Assembly: GCF_020923495.1 (NCBI RefSeq)
Contig: NZ_CP064048.1
Coordinates: 2,187,501 to 2,251,500 of the forward strand
Length of the DNA: 64,000 nucleotides
Direction of reading: 5' to 3'
Source: Brevibacillus sedimenti
Lineage (GTDB): Bacteria; Bacillota; Bacilli; Brevibacillales; Brevibacillaceae
Below are positions 53,031 to 61,928 of this stretch, one piece after another. The number at the start of each line of letters is the position of its first letter. The stretch's first letter is position 1. The notes under the pieces were generated by a model. It saw nothing but the letters and a program-made list of their open reading frames with translations, had not been told where the DNA came from and ran no database searches. Made by a program: the position numbers and the translations under genes.

Positions 53031-53957
53031 ATGGAAGAAACATGGCTAAAGTACATCCTGTTGGTCGATCGGGATGCGGAAGACGCGTTTGTCAGCGAGG
53101 TGCTGGCCAGCGCCTACACACTCGGTTGGGTGGAGCCGCAGATCGAGGTGCTGACGACGGAAAACGGCTACGATTATGCGGAAAAGACGGACGGGCCGGT
53201 GATCGCCTACCTGTTTGAGCCGCTTAGGGAGAGCGAAGCCGAGCATGTGGAGCAGCTTCGGAACTATCTCAGCCGCTGGGGGGAGCAGGTCCGCCTTAAG
53301 GAAGTAGAGACGGTGACCGCGGAGAATGAGTCGTGGAAGGAGACATTTCACGAGGTGCAGGTGGGCGACTGGTGGATTGCACCCACGTGGACCCCGCCGG
53401 AGGCGCTGGCCCAAGCCAGACACGTGCTCTGGATCGATCCCGGCGCGGCGTTTGGCACCGGCTACCACGGCACTACCCAGGACATCCTGCTGCTGCTGCA
53501 GGAGTGGTCTCCCGCCGGCAAACGAGTGCTGGATATCGGCGCCGGTTCCGGCATCCTGTCGCTGTTCTGCGTCAAAAACGGCGCCCGGCAGCCGGTCTTT
53601 GCGGTGGATCTCAACCCGCAGAGCGAATACCAGATCCGGGTAAACCTGGCCAACAACGACCTGGCGGAGGATGCGGTGGAAATCGTATTGGGTGACGCGC
53701 TGGAACCGGACGTACAGGAGCGGCTGCCCCGGGAGGCGGATCTGATCCTGATCAATATCGGCGGTGACGAAGACGTGGCCATGCTGCCGCTGGTGCGGAA
53801 GCGAATTGCGCAGGGAGGGACGGTGATCCTTTCCGGGATTGTGCAGTGGAATCGCGACAAGGTGCTGGCTGCTTACGAACAGGCCGGATTTTCGCTGGTG
53901 GCGGAGCGGCACAGTGACGAGTGGGTGACGGTCATGATGAAAGACGCCCGGGAGTAG
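53031..53957 (+). CDS. PrmA-like (ribosomal protein L11) methyltransferase
   Basis: 308 residues with the PrmA hallmark WIDPGAAFGTGYHGTTQ, SAM motif I VLDIGAGSGILSLFCVKNGA and the LINIGGDEDVAMLPLV motif-IV region. PrmA trimethylates L11; a second L11 methyltransferase is usual near dnaJ in Firmicutes, so this one may be a paralogue with another protein target. ATG 53031 gives the family start; ATG 53007 is an alternative. Confidence 0.8.
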   Translation: MEETWLKYILLVDRDAEDAFVSEVLASAYTLGWVEPQIEVLTTENGYDYAEKTDGPVIAYLFEPLRESEAEHVEQLRNYLSRWGEQVRLKEVETVTAENESWKETFHEVQVGDWWIAPTWTPPEALAQARHVLWIDPGAAFGTGYHGTTQDILLLLQEWSPAGKRVLDIGAGSGILSLFCVKNGARQPVFAVDLNPQSEYQIRVNLANNDLAEDAVEIVLGDALEPDVQERLPREADLILINIGGDEDVAMLPLVRKRIAQGGTVILSGIVQWNRDKVLAAYEQAGFSLVAERHSDEWVTVMMKDARE

Positions 53958-54043
53958 AGATGGTACGGGAACGATTTACGCCCGATCGGACCTGTGTCAC
54001 AATGGGAGAAATGGGAAAATCGAACGCGGGGGAGGAAATTGCG

Positions 54044-55219
54044 ATGGAACAAATCGTCATTGTCGCAGCCGGACGCACGCCGATCGGCACGTTCGGCGGC
54101 GCGCTGAAAGATGTAAGCGCTCGCAAACTGGCGGAAACGGTGATTCGCGGCGTCATTGCCAAATCGTCAGTAGATCCGTCGCTGATTGATGAAGTGATCC
54201 TTGGCAACTGCATCCAGCGGACCGATGAAGCCAACATTGCACGCGTGGCAGCCCTTGACGCCGGGCTCGGCAACCGGGTGACCGGTTTTACCGTACAGCG
54301 CCAGTGCGCCTCCGGCATGCAGGCGATCGTCAGCGGTGCCGCACAAATTCTGCTGGGGGACTGTGAGGTGGTAATCGCCGGCGGCGTGGAGAGCATGAGC
54401 AATGCGCCGTACGTGTTGAAAAACGCCCGTTGGGGCAAACGCCTCACGCACGGGGAGATGACCGACGCGATGTGGGAACTTTTGACCGATCCCCATTTTG
54501 GCATCCTGATGGGGGAGACGGCGGAACGGCTGGCGGAGCGCTACAGCATCAGCCGCGCCGAACAGGATGAAATCGCCCTGCGCAGCCAGCAAAACGCGGT
54601 GCGGGCGATCGACAGCGGCCTGTTTCGTGAGGAAATCATTCCCGTTGCAGTAACGAAGCGGGGAGCGGTGACGATGGTGGAGACAGACGAACATCCCCGC
54701 CGGGACGTCACGCTGGAGGGCCTGTCCAAGCTGAAGCCCAGCTTTCGCGAAAACGGGACCGTGACGGCGGGCAACTCCTCCGGGCTGAACGACGGGGCAT
54801 CTGCGGTCGTGCTGATGAAGGAGAGCCGGGCACGGGAGCTGGGCATCGCTCCGCTGGGCAGGATCGTCTCGTATGCCTGGGCCGGGGTGGAGCCTGATCT
54901 GATGGGATACGGACCGGTGCCGGCGGTGAAAAAGGCGCTAGCCAAAGCGGGCCTGACTCTGGCCGACATTGATCTGATCGAGGTAAACGAAGCGTTTGCC
55001 GCCCAGTATCTGGCGGTGGAAAAGCTGCTGGAGCTGCCGCGCGAGATCACGAACGTCAACGGCAGCGGCATCTCACTCGGCCATCCGGTCGGCTCCACGG
55101 GCTGCCGCATCGTCGTCACGCTGCTGCACGAAATGAAGCGCCGCCAGGTCAAGCGCGGGTTGGCCACGCTCTGCGTAGGTGGCGGAATGGGCATGGCGAT
55201 GGTTGTGGAAAGGGACTGA
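54044..55219 (+). CDS. Acetyl-CoA C-acetyltransferase (thiolase)
   Basis: 391 residues. The active-site residues are visible: Cys88 in QCASGMQAI, His347 in LGHPVGSTGCRI and Cys377 in LCVGGGMG. It may make acetoacetyl-CoA or act in fatty-acid breakdown; the fad genes lie 2 kb downstream but are separated by a terminator and the LCP gene. ATG 54044 follows GGGGGAGGAA. The in-frame extension back to 53921 overlaps the previous gene. Confidence 0.92.
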   Translation: MEQIVIVAAGRTPIGTFGGALKDVSARKLAETVIRGVIAKSSVDPSLIDEVILGNCIQRTDEANIARVAALDAGLGNRVTGFTVQRQCASGMQAIVSGAAQILLGDCEVVIAGGVESMSNAPYVLKNARWGKRLTHGEMTDAMWELLTDPHFGILMGETAERLAERYSISRAEQDEIALRSQQNAVRAIDSGLFREEIIPVAVTKRGAVTMVETDEHPRRDVTLEGLSKLKPSFRENGTVTAGNSSGLNDGASAVVLMKESRARELGIAPLGRIVSYAWAGVEPDLMGYGPVPAVKKALAKAGLTLADIDLIEVNEAFAAQYLAVEKLLELPREITNVNGSGISLGHPVGSTGCRIVVTLLHEMKRRQVKRGLATLCVGGGMGMAMVVERD

Positions 55220-55268
55220 AGCGCCAACGCTCAGGTTTAAACAAGATCTCCCCGGTCAACAATGGAAG

Positions 55269-55309
55269 CAGGACCCCATCAATCTCTTAGCACAGATGGG
55301 GTCCTGTTT
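55269..55309 (+). terminator. Terminator of the thiolase gene
   Basis: CAGGACCCCATC (55269-55280) and GATGGGGTCCTG (55295-55306), 12 bp perfect, then TTTG. Confidence 0.85.
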
Positions 55310-55329
55310 GTCAAAGGGAGGTCTCGTTC

Positions 55330-56313
55330 ATGCATACGTTTTGGCGCAGATACGGAAAGAGAATCGCCCGGTACGGAGCAGTCGTTGTGGCGATCGGCGT
55401 ATTGGCGGCGGTCTCCTTTGCCGCCTTCCAGTTCAAACGGATGACGCGGGAATGGTACGCCCCGCTCGAGGCGGGAACGGAAGCGTCTTTGCAAGCGAAG
55501 GGGGACCAGCTGCCCGGTGCGCTGTTGGCCCAAGCCAAAACGCTGAAACCGTTTCTTCTGCTCGTCATTGGGACAGACAGCCGGGACGGGGAGCAGGCCC
55601 GCTCTGACACGATGATGCTGGCGGCTGTGCATCCCTCCAAGCAGCAGGTGCATCTCGTCTCCATCCCCCGGGACAGCTACATGGAACTTCCCGGAAAAGG
55701 CTACGACAAATTGAACCACGCCATGGCCTACGGCGGCCCCAAGCTGGTCAAACAGTCGCTGGAGCGCTTTTTCAACCTCAAGATCGACCGCTACGTGACG
55801 ATCGACTTCGAAGGCTTCCGGCAGGTGGTGGACACGTTGGGCGGGGTGCAGATCGAGGTGAAAAAACGGATGAAGTACACTGATCCGAGCGACGACACCT
55901 ACATTGACCTGAAGCCGGGACTGCAGACACTGAACGGTCAACAGGCGCTCGACTACGTCCGCTACCGCAAAAGTGACATCGGGCGGGAAGACAGCGACTA
56001 CCAACGCATCGCCCGGCAGCAGGAAATCGTCCAGGCCCTGATTGACAAGGGCACGTCGGCGCAGGCGCTGGTCAAGGCGTTTTCGCTGATGGACATTCTC
56101 GGCAGCCATATCAAAACCGATCTGACCGACCGGGAGATCGCCTCCCTCCTGCTGGCCTACGGCGACACCGAGCCGAATACGCTGACGACGGACACGCTTA
56201 CGGGAGCGGACGAGCGGATCTGGCACAACGGCGTCCTCGGCTGGTATCATCTGGTGCCAAAAGAGGAGCGGTCCCGCGTTCGCCAACTGCTGATGGAGGC
56301 GCTGATCCCTTGA
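55330..56313 (+). CDS. LytR-CpsA-Psr (LCP) family glycopolymer ligase
   Basis: 327 residues: one N-terminal membrane helix (YGAVVVAIGVLAAVSFAAF) and an external LCP domain with IGTDSRDGEQARSDTMMLA, VSIPRDS, KLNHAMAYGG and the Arg-rich ALDYVRYRKSDIGREDSDYQ. LCP enzymes attach teichoic-type or secondary cell-wall polymers to peptidoglycan. This could be the ligase for the pyruvylated polymer made with CsaB. The ATG is behind AAGGGAGGT. Confidence 0.92.
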   Translation: MHTFWRRYGKRIARYGAVVVAIGVLAAVSFAAFQFKRMTREWYAPLEAGTEASLQAKGDQLPGALLAQAKTLKPFLLLVIGTDSRDGEQARSDTMMLAAVHPSKQQVHLVSIPRDSYMELPGKGYDKLNHAMAYGGPKLVKQSLERFFNLKIDRYVTIDFEGFRQVVDTLGGVQIEVKKRMKYTDPSDDTYIDLKPGLQTLNGQQALDYVRYRKSDIGREDSDYQRIARQQEIVQALIDKGTSAQALVKAFSLMDILGSHIKTDLTDREIASLLLAYGDTEPNTLTTDTLTGADERIWHNGVLGWYHLVPKEERSRVRQLLMEALIP

Positions 56314-56404
56314 CCACGGGCACTGGTTTCCTGCCCGGCATTGATCGGAGCAGGAAAGCGCCCGCCCTTTTTTGCAAAAATCACATCCAATTCGATTTTT
56401 TTCG

Positions 56405-56434
56405 TTGGAAAATTACCTATCTTTCGACTAGAAT
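56405..56434 (+). promoter_or_regulatory. Promoter of lcfA
   Basis: TTGGAA (56405-56410), an 18-base spacer, TAGAAT (56429-56434). A half site ATGAATG lies downstream but no full FadR palindrome was found here. Confidence 0.55.
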
Positions 56435-56509
56435 GGAAGCAGGAAGAGGTTATGAATGTGGATCGTACGGGAGAGGTAAGGCCAATAAGGGACTGGAGGG
56501 AATTTGCCC

Positions 56510-58210
56510 ATGTCAAACGCCAAGCCTTGGATTGCCAATTACCCGCCCGAGACCGCACCGTCATTGGAATACCCCCGTGTTCCACTGACTCACTTTCTGG
56601 AACAGTCGGCCGCGGAGTTTCCCGATCGTCCTGCGCTGTACTTCATGGGCAGGCGGATCACCTACCGGGAGCTCCTGGCGATGTCGTATCAGTTCGCCAA
56701 CGCGCTGATCAAGCGCGGCGTGAAAAAAGGGGACCGTGTCGCCGTCATGCTGCCCAACACGCCTCAGGCAGTCATTTGCTACTACGGCACTCTGATGGCC
56801 GGCGGGACGGTGGTCATGACGAACCCGCTTTACACGGAACGGGAACTGATTCACCAGTTGAACGACTCGGGAGCCGAGACGATTATCACATTGGACCTGC
56901 TGTACAGCCGCGTCGCGGCCGTGAAGGCCTCCACCCCACTGAAACGCCTGATCGTTACAAGTGTGGGTGATTTTCTACCCTTCTTCAAAAAGATACTGTA
57001 TCCGCTGGTGCAGAAGAAACAGGGCGACCATCCGCAGATAACCTACGGCGGTGATGTTGAGCCTTTTCTTTCCGTGTTGAAAGAAAGCGCTACCAATCCG
57101 GTCACGCCTGAGGTTGACCCGGAAAAGGACATCGCGCTTCTGCAGTATACCGGCGGCACCACCGGCCTGGCCAAGGGAGTCATGCTGACACACCGCAACC
57201 TCGTCGCCAACACGCTGCAGTGCCAGGCAGTCATGTATAAGTTCGTCAGAGGGCGGGAACGAATTCTCGCCGCCCTGCCACTGTTCCACGTCTACGGAAT
57301 GACCACGGTGATGAACAAGGGCATTTCCATTGCGGCGGAAATTATTCTCGTCCCCAAATTCAACGCCAAGCAAATCCTCAAACTGATCGACAAGACAAAA
57401 CCCACCTTGTTTCCCGGCGCACCTACGATGTACATCGGACTGATCAATCACCCTGATTTGCCCAAATACGATTTGTCCTCCATTACCGCCTGTGTCAGCG
57501 GTTCCGCACCGCTGCCCGTGGAGGTGCAGCGCAGATTTGAAGAGCTGACCGGCGGCAGGCTGGTGGAAGGGTACGGCCTGACGGAAGCGTCCCCCGTCAC
57601 CCACTCCAATCCGATCTGGGGGAAGCGGGTCAACGGCAGCATCGGCCTGCCCTGGCCGGACACCGACTGCCGTATCGTCGACCCGGCAACCGGGGAAGAA
57701 CTGCCCCAGGGAGAGATCGGCGAGTTGGCGGTCAAAGGGCCGCAGGTGATGCTCGGATACTGGAACCGTCCGGAAGACACAGCGGCTGTCCTGCGGGACG
57801 GGTGGCTGCTGACCGGAGATATGGGCTACATGGACGCAGCCGGATACTTTTACATCGTCGACCGCAAGAAGGACATGATAATCGCCGGCGGATACAACAT
57901 CTACCCGCGTGAGGTGGAAGAAGTGCTGTTTGAGCATCCCGCCGTCCAGGAAGCAGCCGTCATCGGCGTGCCGGACCCCTACCGGGGCGAGACGGTCAAG
58001 GCGTTTATCGTGCTGAAGGAAGGAGCGCAGGTAAGCGAGGAAGAGCTGGAGAACCACTGCCGCAAGCGCCTGGCTGCCTACAAGATTCCGCGGTTATACG
58101 AGTTCCGAAAAGAGCTGCCCAAGACGATGGTGGGCAAAGTGCTGCGCCGCCAATTGCAGGAGGAAGAAAAGAAACGGAGCGCCGACCAAGACCAGGTCAA
58201 GACGAGCTGA
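56510..58210 (+). CDS. lcfA: Long-chain-fatty-acid--CoA ligase
   Basis: Activates fatty acids for beta-oxidation. 566 residues of the ANL superfamily: the AMP-binding P-loop YTGGTTGLAKGVMLTHRN, GYGLTEASPVTHSNP, the hinge TGDMGYMDAAGYFYIVDR and the C-terminal Lys in PKTMVGKVLRRQL. ATG 56510 lies 9 bases after GGAGGG; TTG 56504 is too close. It begins the lcfA-fadR-fadB-etfB-etfA order known from B. subtilis. Confidence 0.95.
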   Translation: MSNAKPWIANYPPETAPSLEYPRVPLTHFLEQSAAEFPDRPALYFMGRRITYRELLAMSYQFANALIKRGVKKGDRVAVMLPNTPQAVICYYGTLMAGGTVVMTNPLYTERELIHQLNDSGAETIITLDLLYSRVAAVKASTPLKRLIVTSVGDFLPFFKKILYPLVQKKQGDHPQITYGGDVEPFLSVLKESATNPVTPEVDPEKDIALLQYTGGTTGLAKGVMLTHRNLVANTLQCQAVMYKFVRGRERILAALPLFHVYGMTTVMNKGISIAAEIILVPKFNAKQILKLIDKTKPTLFPGAPTMYIGLINHPDLPKYDLSSITACVSGSAPLPVEVQRRFEELTGGRLVEGYGLTEASPVTHSNPIWGKRVNGSIGLPWPDTDCRIVDPATGEELPQGEIGELAVKGPQVMLGYWNRPEDTAAVLRDGWLLTGDMGYMDAAGYFYIVDRKKDMIIAGGYNIYPREVEEVLFEHPAVQEAAVIGVPDPYRGETVKAFIVLKEGAQVSEEELENHCRKRLAAYKIPRLYEFRKELPKTMVGKVLRRQLQEEEKKRSADQDQVKTS

Positions 58211-58285
58211 AGCCCGCCAGAAACGAACGGAAAGACAGGCGGAAACCGCCGCACAATCGCATCGACCGTGAATGCTGTCCCGTAA

Positions 58286-58314
58286 CGCCCTCCTGATCGG
58301 GAGCGGCCTTTTTC
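58286..58314 (+). terminator. Terminator of lcfA
   Basis: GCCCTCC / GGGAGCGGC stem, then TTTTTCTT. Confidence 0.7.
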
Positions 58315-58400
58315 TTGACAGACCGGGGGACAGGCTATTTCAGCAGAGGACTTCCCGGACAGTCCACTTGCCGCTTGTTTTTGGCCAGGCGGACGAGGGA

Positions 58401-58430
58401 TTGACAGCGGATGGAGCCCTATATTACACT
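58401..58430 (+). promoter_or_regulatory. Promoter of fadR
   Basis: TTGACA (58401-58406), an 18-base spacer, TACACT (58425-58430), immediately before the FadR box. Confidence 0.6.
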
Positions 58431-58436
58431 GTAAAC

Positions 58437-58456
58437 ATGAATGAATAATCATTCAT
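58437..58456. promoter_or_regulatory. FadR operator box
   Basis: ATGAATGAATAATCATTCAT holds the palindrome TGAATGA-N4-TCATTCA, the known FadR box of Bacillus. It covers the predicted start site of fadR, so FadR should repress itself until long-chain acyl-CoA releases it. Confidence 0.9.
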
Positions 58457-58490
58457 TTTGCATTGATTCGAAGCAAACGTGGAGGTACGT

Positions 58491-59078
58491 ATGGCGAAAA
58501 AAACGGGGGAAAAATATCAAGCCATTATTGATGCGGCTGTTCGCGTCATCGCTCGTCATGGCTATCACAGCGCTCAGGTTTCCAAAATTGCGAAAGAAGC
58601 GAAGGTAGCGGACGGCACCATCTACCTCTACTTTGAGAACAAGGATGACATTCTCATTTCCCTGTTCAACGAAAAGATGGGGGCCTTTATCGAAACCTGC
58701 CGGGAACGAATCGCTGAAGCAGAGTCGGTCGAGCAAAAACTGTACGTCCTGGTTCACGCCCATTTAAGCCAGTTGGCCCAAGACCCGGATCTGGCAAAAG
58801 TGACGCAGATTGAACTGCGCCAGTCCAATCCGGAAATCAGTGAGGGCATTGGTGCCGTGATGAAGCAGTACTTTAACCTGATTGACGAAGTGATCCACGA
58901 AGGCATGCAGGTAGGCGTGTTCCGCCCGGACATCGACGTCCGCGTGGCGCGGAAAATGATTTTCGGAACGCTGGATGAAGTGACGACATCCTGGGTCATG
59001 AAACAATGCAAGTACGATCTTGTCTCCCATGTTGACCCCATTCATAACCTCTTCCTGTACGGTATGAAGGGAAAATGA
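58491..59078 (+). CDS. fadR: Fatty-acid metabolism regulator FadR (TetR family)
   Basis: 195 residues with an N-terminal TetR helix-turn-helix (QAIIDAAVRVIARHGYHSA, VADGTIYLYFENKDDILISL) and an acyl-CoA-binding C-terminal domain. It represses beta-oxidation genes and is released by long-chain acyl-CoA. ATG 58491 sits 4 bases after GGAGGT, a short spacing; the GTG at 58479 overlaps that site and is unlikely. Confidence 0.95.
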   Translation: MAKKTGEKYQAIIDAAVRVIARHGYHSAQVSKIAKEAKVADGTIYLYFENKDDILISLFNEKMGAFIETCRERIAEAESVEQKLYVLVHAHLSQLAQDPDLAKVTQIELRQSNPEISEGIGAVMKQYFNLIDEVIHEGMQVGVFRPDIDVRVARKMIFGTLDEVTTSWVMKQCKYDLVSHVDPIHNLFLYGMKGK

Positions 59079-59111
59079 CAAAAGAAAACGCTTTTTTTGC
59101 AAGATTTCGTT

Positions 59112-59149
59112 TGTTACAATAAAAACGTGAAGACTGAGCGTTCGCTCAG
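59112..59149 (+). promoter_or_regulatory. Promoter with palindromic operator before fadB
   Basis: Extended -10 TGTTACAAT (59112-59120) followed by the near-perfect palindrome CTGAGCGTTCGCTCAG (59134-59149) over the expected start region. The palindrome does not fit the FadR box spacing, so a different repressor, or simply an mRNA hairpin, is possible. Confidence 0.5.
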
Positions 59150-59192
59150 ATGGCGGATGCTTCATGACTTGACGCAAGCAGGGGGGAGAGGG

Positions 59193-59966
59193 ATGTATTC
59201 GTATTGGCAAGTGCACAAGGAAGATCGCGTTGCCGTCGTCACCATCAGCCGTCCGCCGGCCAACGCGCTGAGCCAGGCGGCGCTGACGGAGCTGGCAGCG
59301 CTTCTGGACGATCTGGAACGGGACGGTCAGGTAAAGGCGATCGTCTTGACCGGCGAAGGCCGTTTTTTCATCGCCGGGGCGGATATCAAGGAGTTTACCC
59401 AACTGGTGCCCGCAGATGCCCAAGCGATGGCGAAAGCCGGACAGCAATTGTTTGACCGTCTGGAAACCTTCCCGAAACCGATCATTGCCGCGATCAACGG
59501 GGCGTGCCTGGGCGGCGGTCTGGAACTGGCGATGGCCTGCCATATTCGGCTGGCGGCGCCCGAAGCCAAGCTGGGCCTGCCCGAGCTCAACCTGGGCCTC
59601 ATCCCCGGTTACGGGGGCACGCAGCGGCTGCCGCGTCTGGTCGGCCGGGGCAAGGCGACGCAGATGATCCTCACCTCCGAAATGATCGACGGCGAAGAGG
59701 CGCTGCGCATCGGACTGGTGGAAGCGGTCCATCCGCTGGACCAGCTCCTGGACGAAGCGAAAAAACTGGCTGCCGCCATTGCCCAAAAAAGCGCTGTCGC
59801 CCTGCGGCTGGCACTGCAGTCGGTGCATGCCGGGACGGTGCTCGGCAAGGCAGATGGCATGCAGCGCGAAGCGGAACTGTTCGCTGAAGCGTTCGCTTCG
59901 GAAGACGTCAAGGAAGGCGTTGCCGCGTTTTTGGAAAAGCGCAAGCCGCAGTTTGCCGACCGCTAG
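59193..59966 (+). CDS. fadB: Enoyl-CoA hydratase
   Basis: Hydrates trans-2-enoyl-CoA in beta-oxidation. 257 residues of the crotonase fold: the oxyanion-hole segments FIAGADIKEF and GACLGGGLELAMACHIRLA, and the catalytic Glu in LPELNLGLIPGYGGTQRL. ATG 59193 follows GGGGGGAGAGGG. The etfB gene begins 40 bases on, in the usual Bacillus order. Confidence 0.92.
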   Translation: MYSYWQVHKEDRVAVVTISRPPANALSQAALTELAALLDDLERDGQVKAIVLTGEGRFFIAGADIKEFTQLVPADAQAMAKAGQQLFDRLETFPKPIIAAINGACLGGGLELAMACHIRLAAPEAKLGLPELNLGLIPGYGGTQRLPRLVGRGKATQMILTSEMIDGEEALRIGLVEAVHPLDQLLDEAKKLAAAIAQKSAVALRLALQSVHAGTVLGKADGMQREAELFAEAFASEDVKEGVAAFLEKRKPQFADR

Positions 59967-60006
59967 CTTCTATTGGAATTGCGCCACCTAGTAAGGAGGG
60001 AATCCC

Positions 60007-60774
60007 ATGAACATTTTGGTTGTCATGAAGCAAACCTTTGACACGGAAGAAAAAATCGTCATCGAGGATGGAAAAATCCTGGATGACGGCGCGAAAACCA
60101 TCATTAACCCGTACGACGAATACGCCCTGGAAGAGGCGATCAAACTGAAGGAAGAGCACGGCGGCGAGGTGACCGTCGTCTCCATCGGTACGGACAGCGT
60201 GGAACAAGAGCTTAGAACGGCACTGGCGATGGGAGCGGACAAGGCAATTCTGGTTGACGACGAAAGCCTGTTCGGCGACGAGTACACGACTGCCAAAGTG
60301 CTGGCTGCCGTCGCCCGCAAAGTGGGGTACGACATCATCCTCGCCGGACAGATGGCCGTTGACACCGGCGCTGGACAAGGCGGTCCCCGTCTGGCTGAAG
60401 AGCTGGGCATCAACCACGTCTCCACGGCTGTCAAACTGGAGATCAACGGCACCCAGGTGCGGGTGGAACGCGACGTCGAAGGGGACCTGGAAGTGGTGGA
60501 AACCAGCCTGCCGGTGCTGATCACCGCCCAGCAGGGGCTGAACGAACCGCGTTACCCGTCCCTCCCGGGGATCATGAAAGCCAAGAAAAAACCGTTGGAT
60601 CGCCTCTCTGCGGACGATCTTGGCCTGTCCGCCCAGGACGTCCAGGCGAAGACCGTCATCGTCGACCAGACCCTGCCTCCGAAAAAGCAGGCGGGCCGCA
60701 TTCTCTCCGGCGAATTGGCGGCACAGGTGTCCGAATTGGTCCAATTGTTGCGTAACGAAGCAAAAGTGATCTAA
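60007..60774 (+). CDS. etfB: Electron transfer flavoprotein beta subunit
   Basis: 255 residues; binds AMP and shuttles electrons from acyl-CoA dehydrogenase. MNILVVMKQTFDTEEKI start, VTVVSIGTDSVEQELRTALAMGADKA, AGQMAVDTGAGQGGPRLAEE and the RYPSLPGIMKAKKKP signature near the C-terminus. It is behind AAGGAGGGA and coupled with etfA 20 bases downstream. Confidence 0.96.
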   Translation: MNILVVMKQTFDTEEKIVIEDGKILDDGAKTIINPYDEYALEEAIKLKEEHGGEVTVVSIGTDSVEQELRTALAMGADKAILVDDESLFGDEYTTAKVLAAVARKVGYDIILAGQMAVDTGAGQGGPRLAEELGINHVSTAVKLEINGTQVRVERDVEGDLEVVETSLPVLITAQQGLNEPRYPSLPGIMKAKKKPLDRLSADDLGLSAQDVQAKTVIVDQTLPPKKQAGRILSGELAAQVSELVQLLRNEAKVI

Positions 60775-60794
60775 GCGAGAGGGAGAGGATCCAG

Positions 60795-61754
60795 ATGAAA
60801 AAGGTACTGGTATTGGCAGAAACGCGTGACGGTCAACTGCGCAACGTGTCCCTGGAAGCACTGGCCGCCGCGCAGGTGTTGGCAGAAGGCGGCGAAGTGG
60901 TGGCTGCCCTGTTCGGACCGGACAGCGGCGCGCATGCGGCGACACTGGGACATCACGGCGCCGGTACGGTCTACGTGGCGGATCACGCCGCGCTGGCCCA
61001 GTATACGCCGGACGCGTACGTCCAAGCGCTGAAACAGTTGATTGACCATGTCTCTCCTGACGCGGTGGTGCTGGGGCACACGGCGATCGGCCGTGACGTG
61101 GCGCCGCGTGTTGCCGCCCGTCTCGGGTACGGTCTGATCTCTGACGTGACGGCTCTGGAGCCCGGTCCGGTCTTTACGCGGCCGATCTATGCGGGCAAGG
61201 CTTTCCAAAAACGGAAGTTCAGCGACGGCATGATCATGATTACGATTCGGCCCAACAACATCCCGGCGGCTGCGGCCGACACCGGGAAAACGGCGACGGT
61301 GGTGCTGTTTGACGTGGAGATCAAGGATCTGCGCTCCATCGTCAAGGAAGTGGTTCGCAAAACGAGCGGAAAGGTGGATCTCTCCGAGGCCAAGATCATC
61401 GTCTCCGGCGGTCGCGGCGTGAAAAGCGCGGACGGCTTCAAACCGCTCTACGAACTGGCTGAGGTGCTTGGCGCCGCAGTAGGCGCGTCCCGCGGCGCGT
61501 GCGATGCCGATTACTGCGACTACTCCATGCAGATCGGCCAGACGGGGAAAGTGGTTACACCCGACCTGTATATCGCGTGCGGCATCTCTGGAGCAATCCA
61601 GCATCTGGCAGGTATGTCCAACTCCAAAGTGATCGTCGCCATCAACAAGGACCCGGAAGCCCCCATTTTCCAGGTGGCGGACTACGGCATCGTCGGCGAT
61701 CTGTTTGAGGTGGTTCCCCTGCTCACGGCTGAATTCAAAAAAGTGCTCGTATAA
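60795..61754 (+). CDS. etfA: Electron transfer flavoprotein alpha subunit
   Basis: 319 residues. An N-terminal Rossmann-like domain, then the FAD-binding C-terminal domain with [60 protein letters not shown] and the final Asp-rich stretch [20 protein letters not shown]. Partner of EtfB. The operon ends at a strong terminator. Confidence 0.97.
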   Translation: MKKVLVLAETRDGQLRNVSLEALAAAQVLAEGGEVVAALFGPDSGAHAATLGHHGAGTVYVADHAALAQYTPDAYVQALKQLIDHVSPDAVVLGHTAIGRDVAPRVAARLGYGLISDVTALEPGPVFTRPIYAGKAFQKRKFSDGMIMITIRPNNIPAAAADTGKTATVVLFDVEIKDLRSIVKEVVRKTSGKVDLSEAKIIVSGGRGVKSADGFKPLYELAEVLGAAVGASRGACDADYCDYSMQIGQTGKVVTPDLYIACGISGAIQHLAGMSNSKVIVAINKDPEAPIFQVADYGIVGDLFEVVPLLTAEFKKVLV

Positions 61755-61767
61755 GCGAGCGGTACGG

Positions 61768-61797
61768 AACGGCGCCCTGGACGGGGCGCCGTTTTTT
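61768..61797 (+). terminator. Terminator of fadB-etfB-etfA
   Basis: AACGGCGCCC and GGGGCGCCGTT form a GC-rich stem, then TTTTTT. Confidence 0.9.
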
Positions 61798-61928
61798 GTA
61801 CGGGAAGTCATGCGGCGGGCATCAGTCATCATGAAGCGCTCTCTGTCTGCGGTCGTTTTTTTGTCCGCCCCCGCTGTCGTATGCTTCTCCTGTCCGCTAT
61901 AATAACTAGGAAAGGGAGAGTGGTCGGA

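Noticed and set aside
59134..59149. Second FadR box before fadB
   Set aside because: Outer TGA and TCA are four bases closer than in the FadR box and the half-site bases differ. Treated as a separate palindrome.
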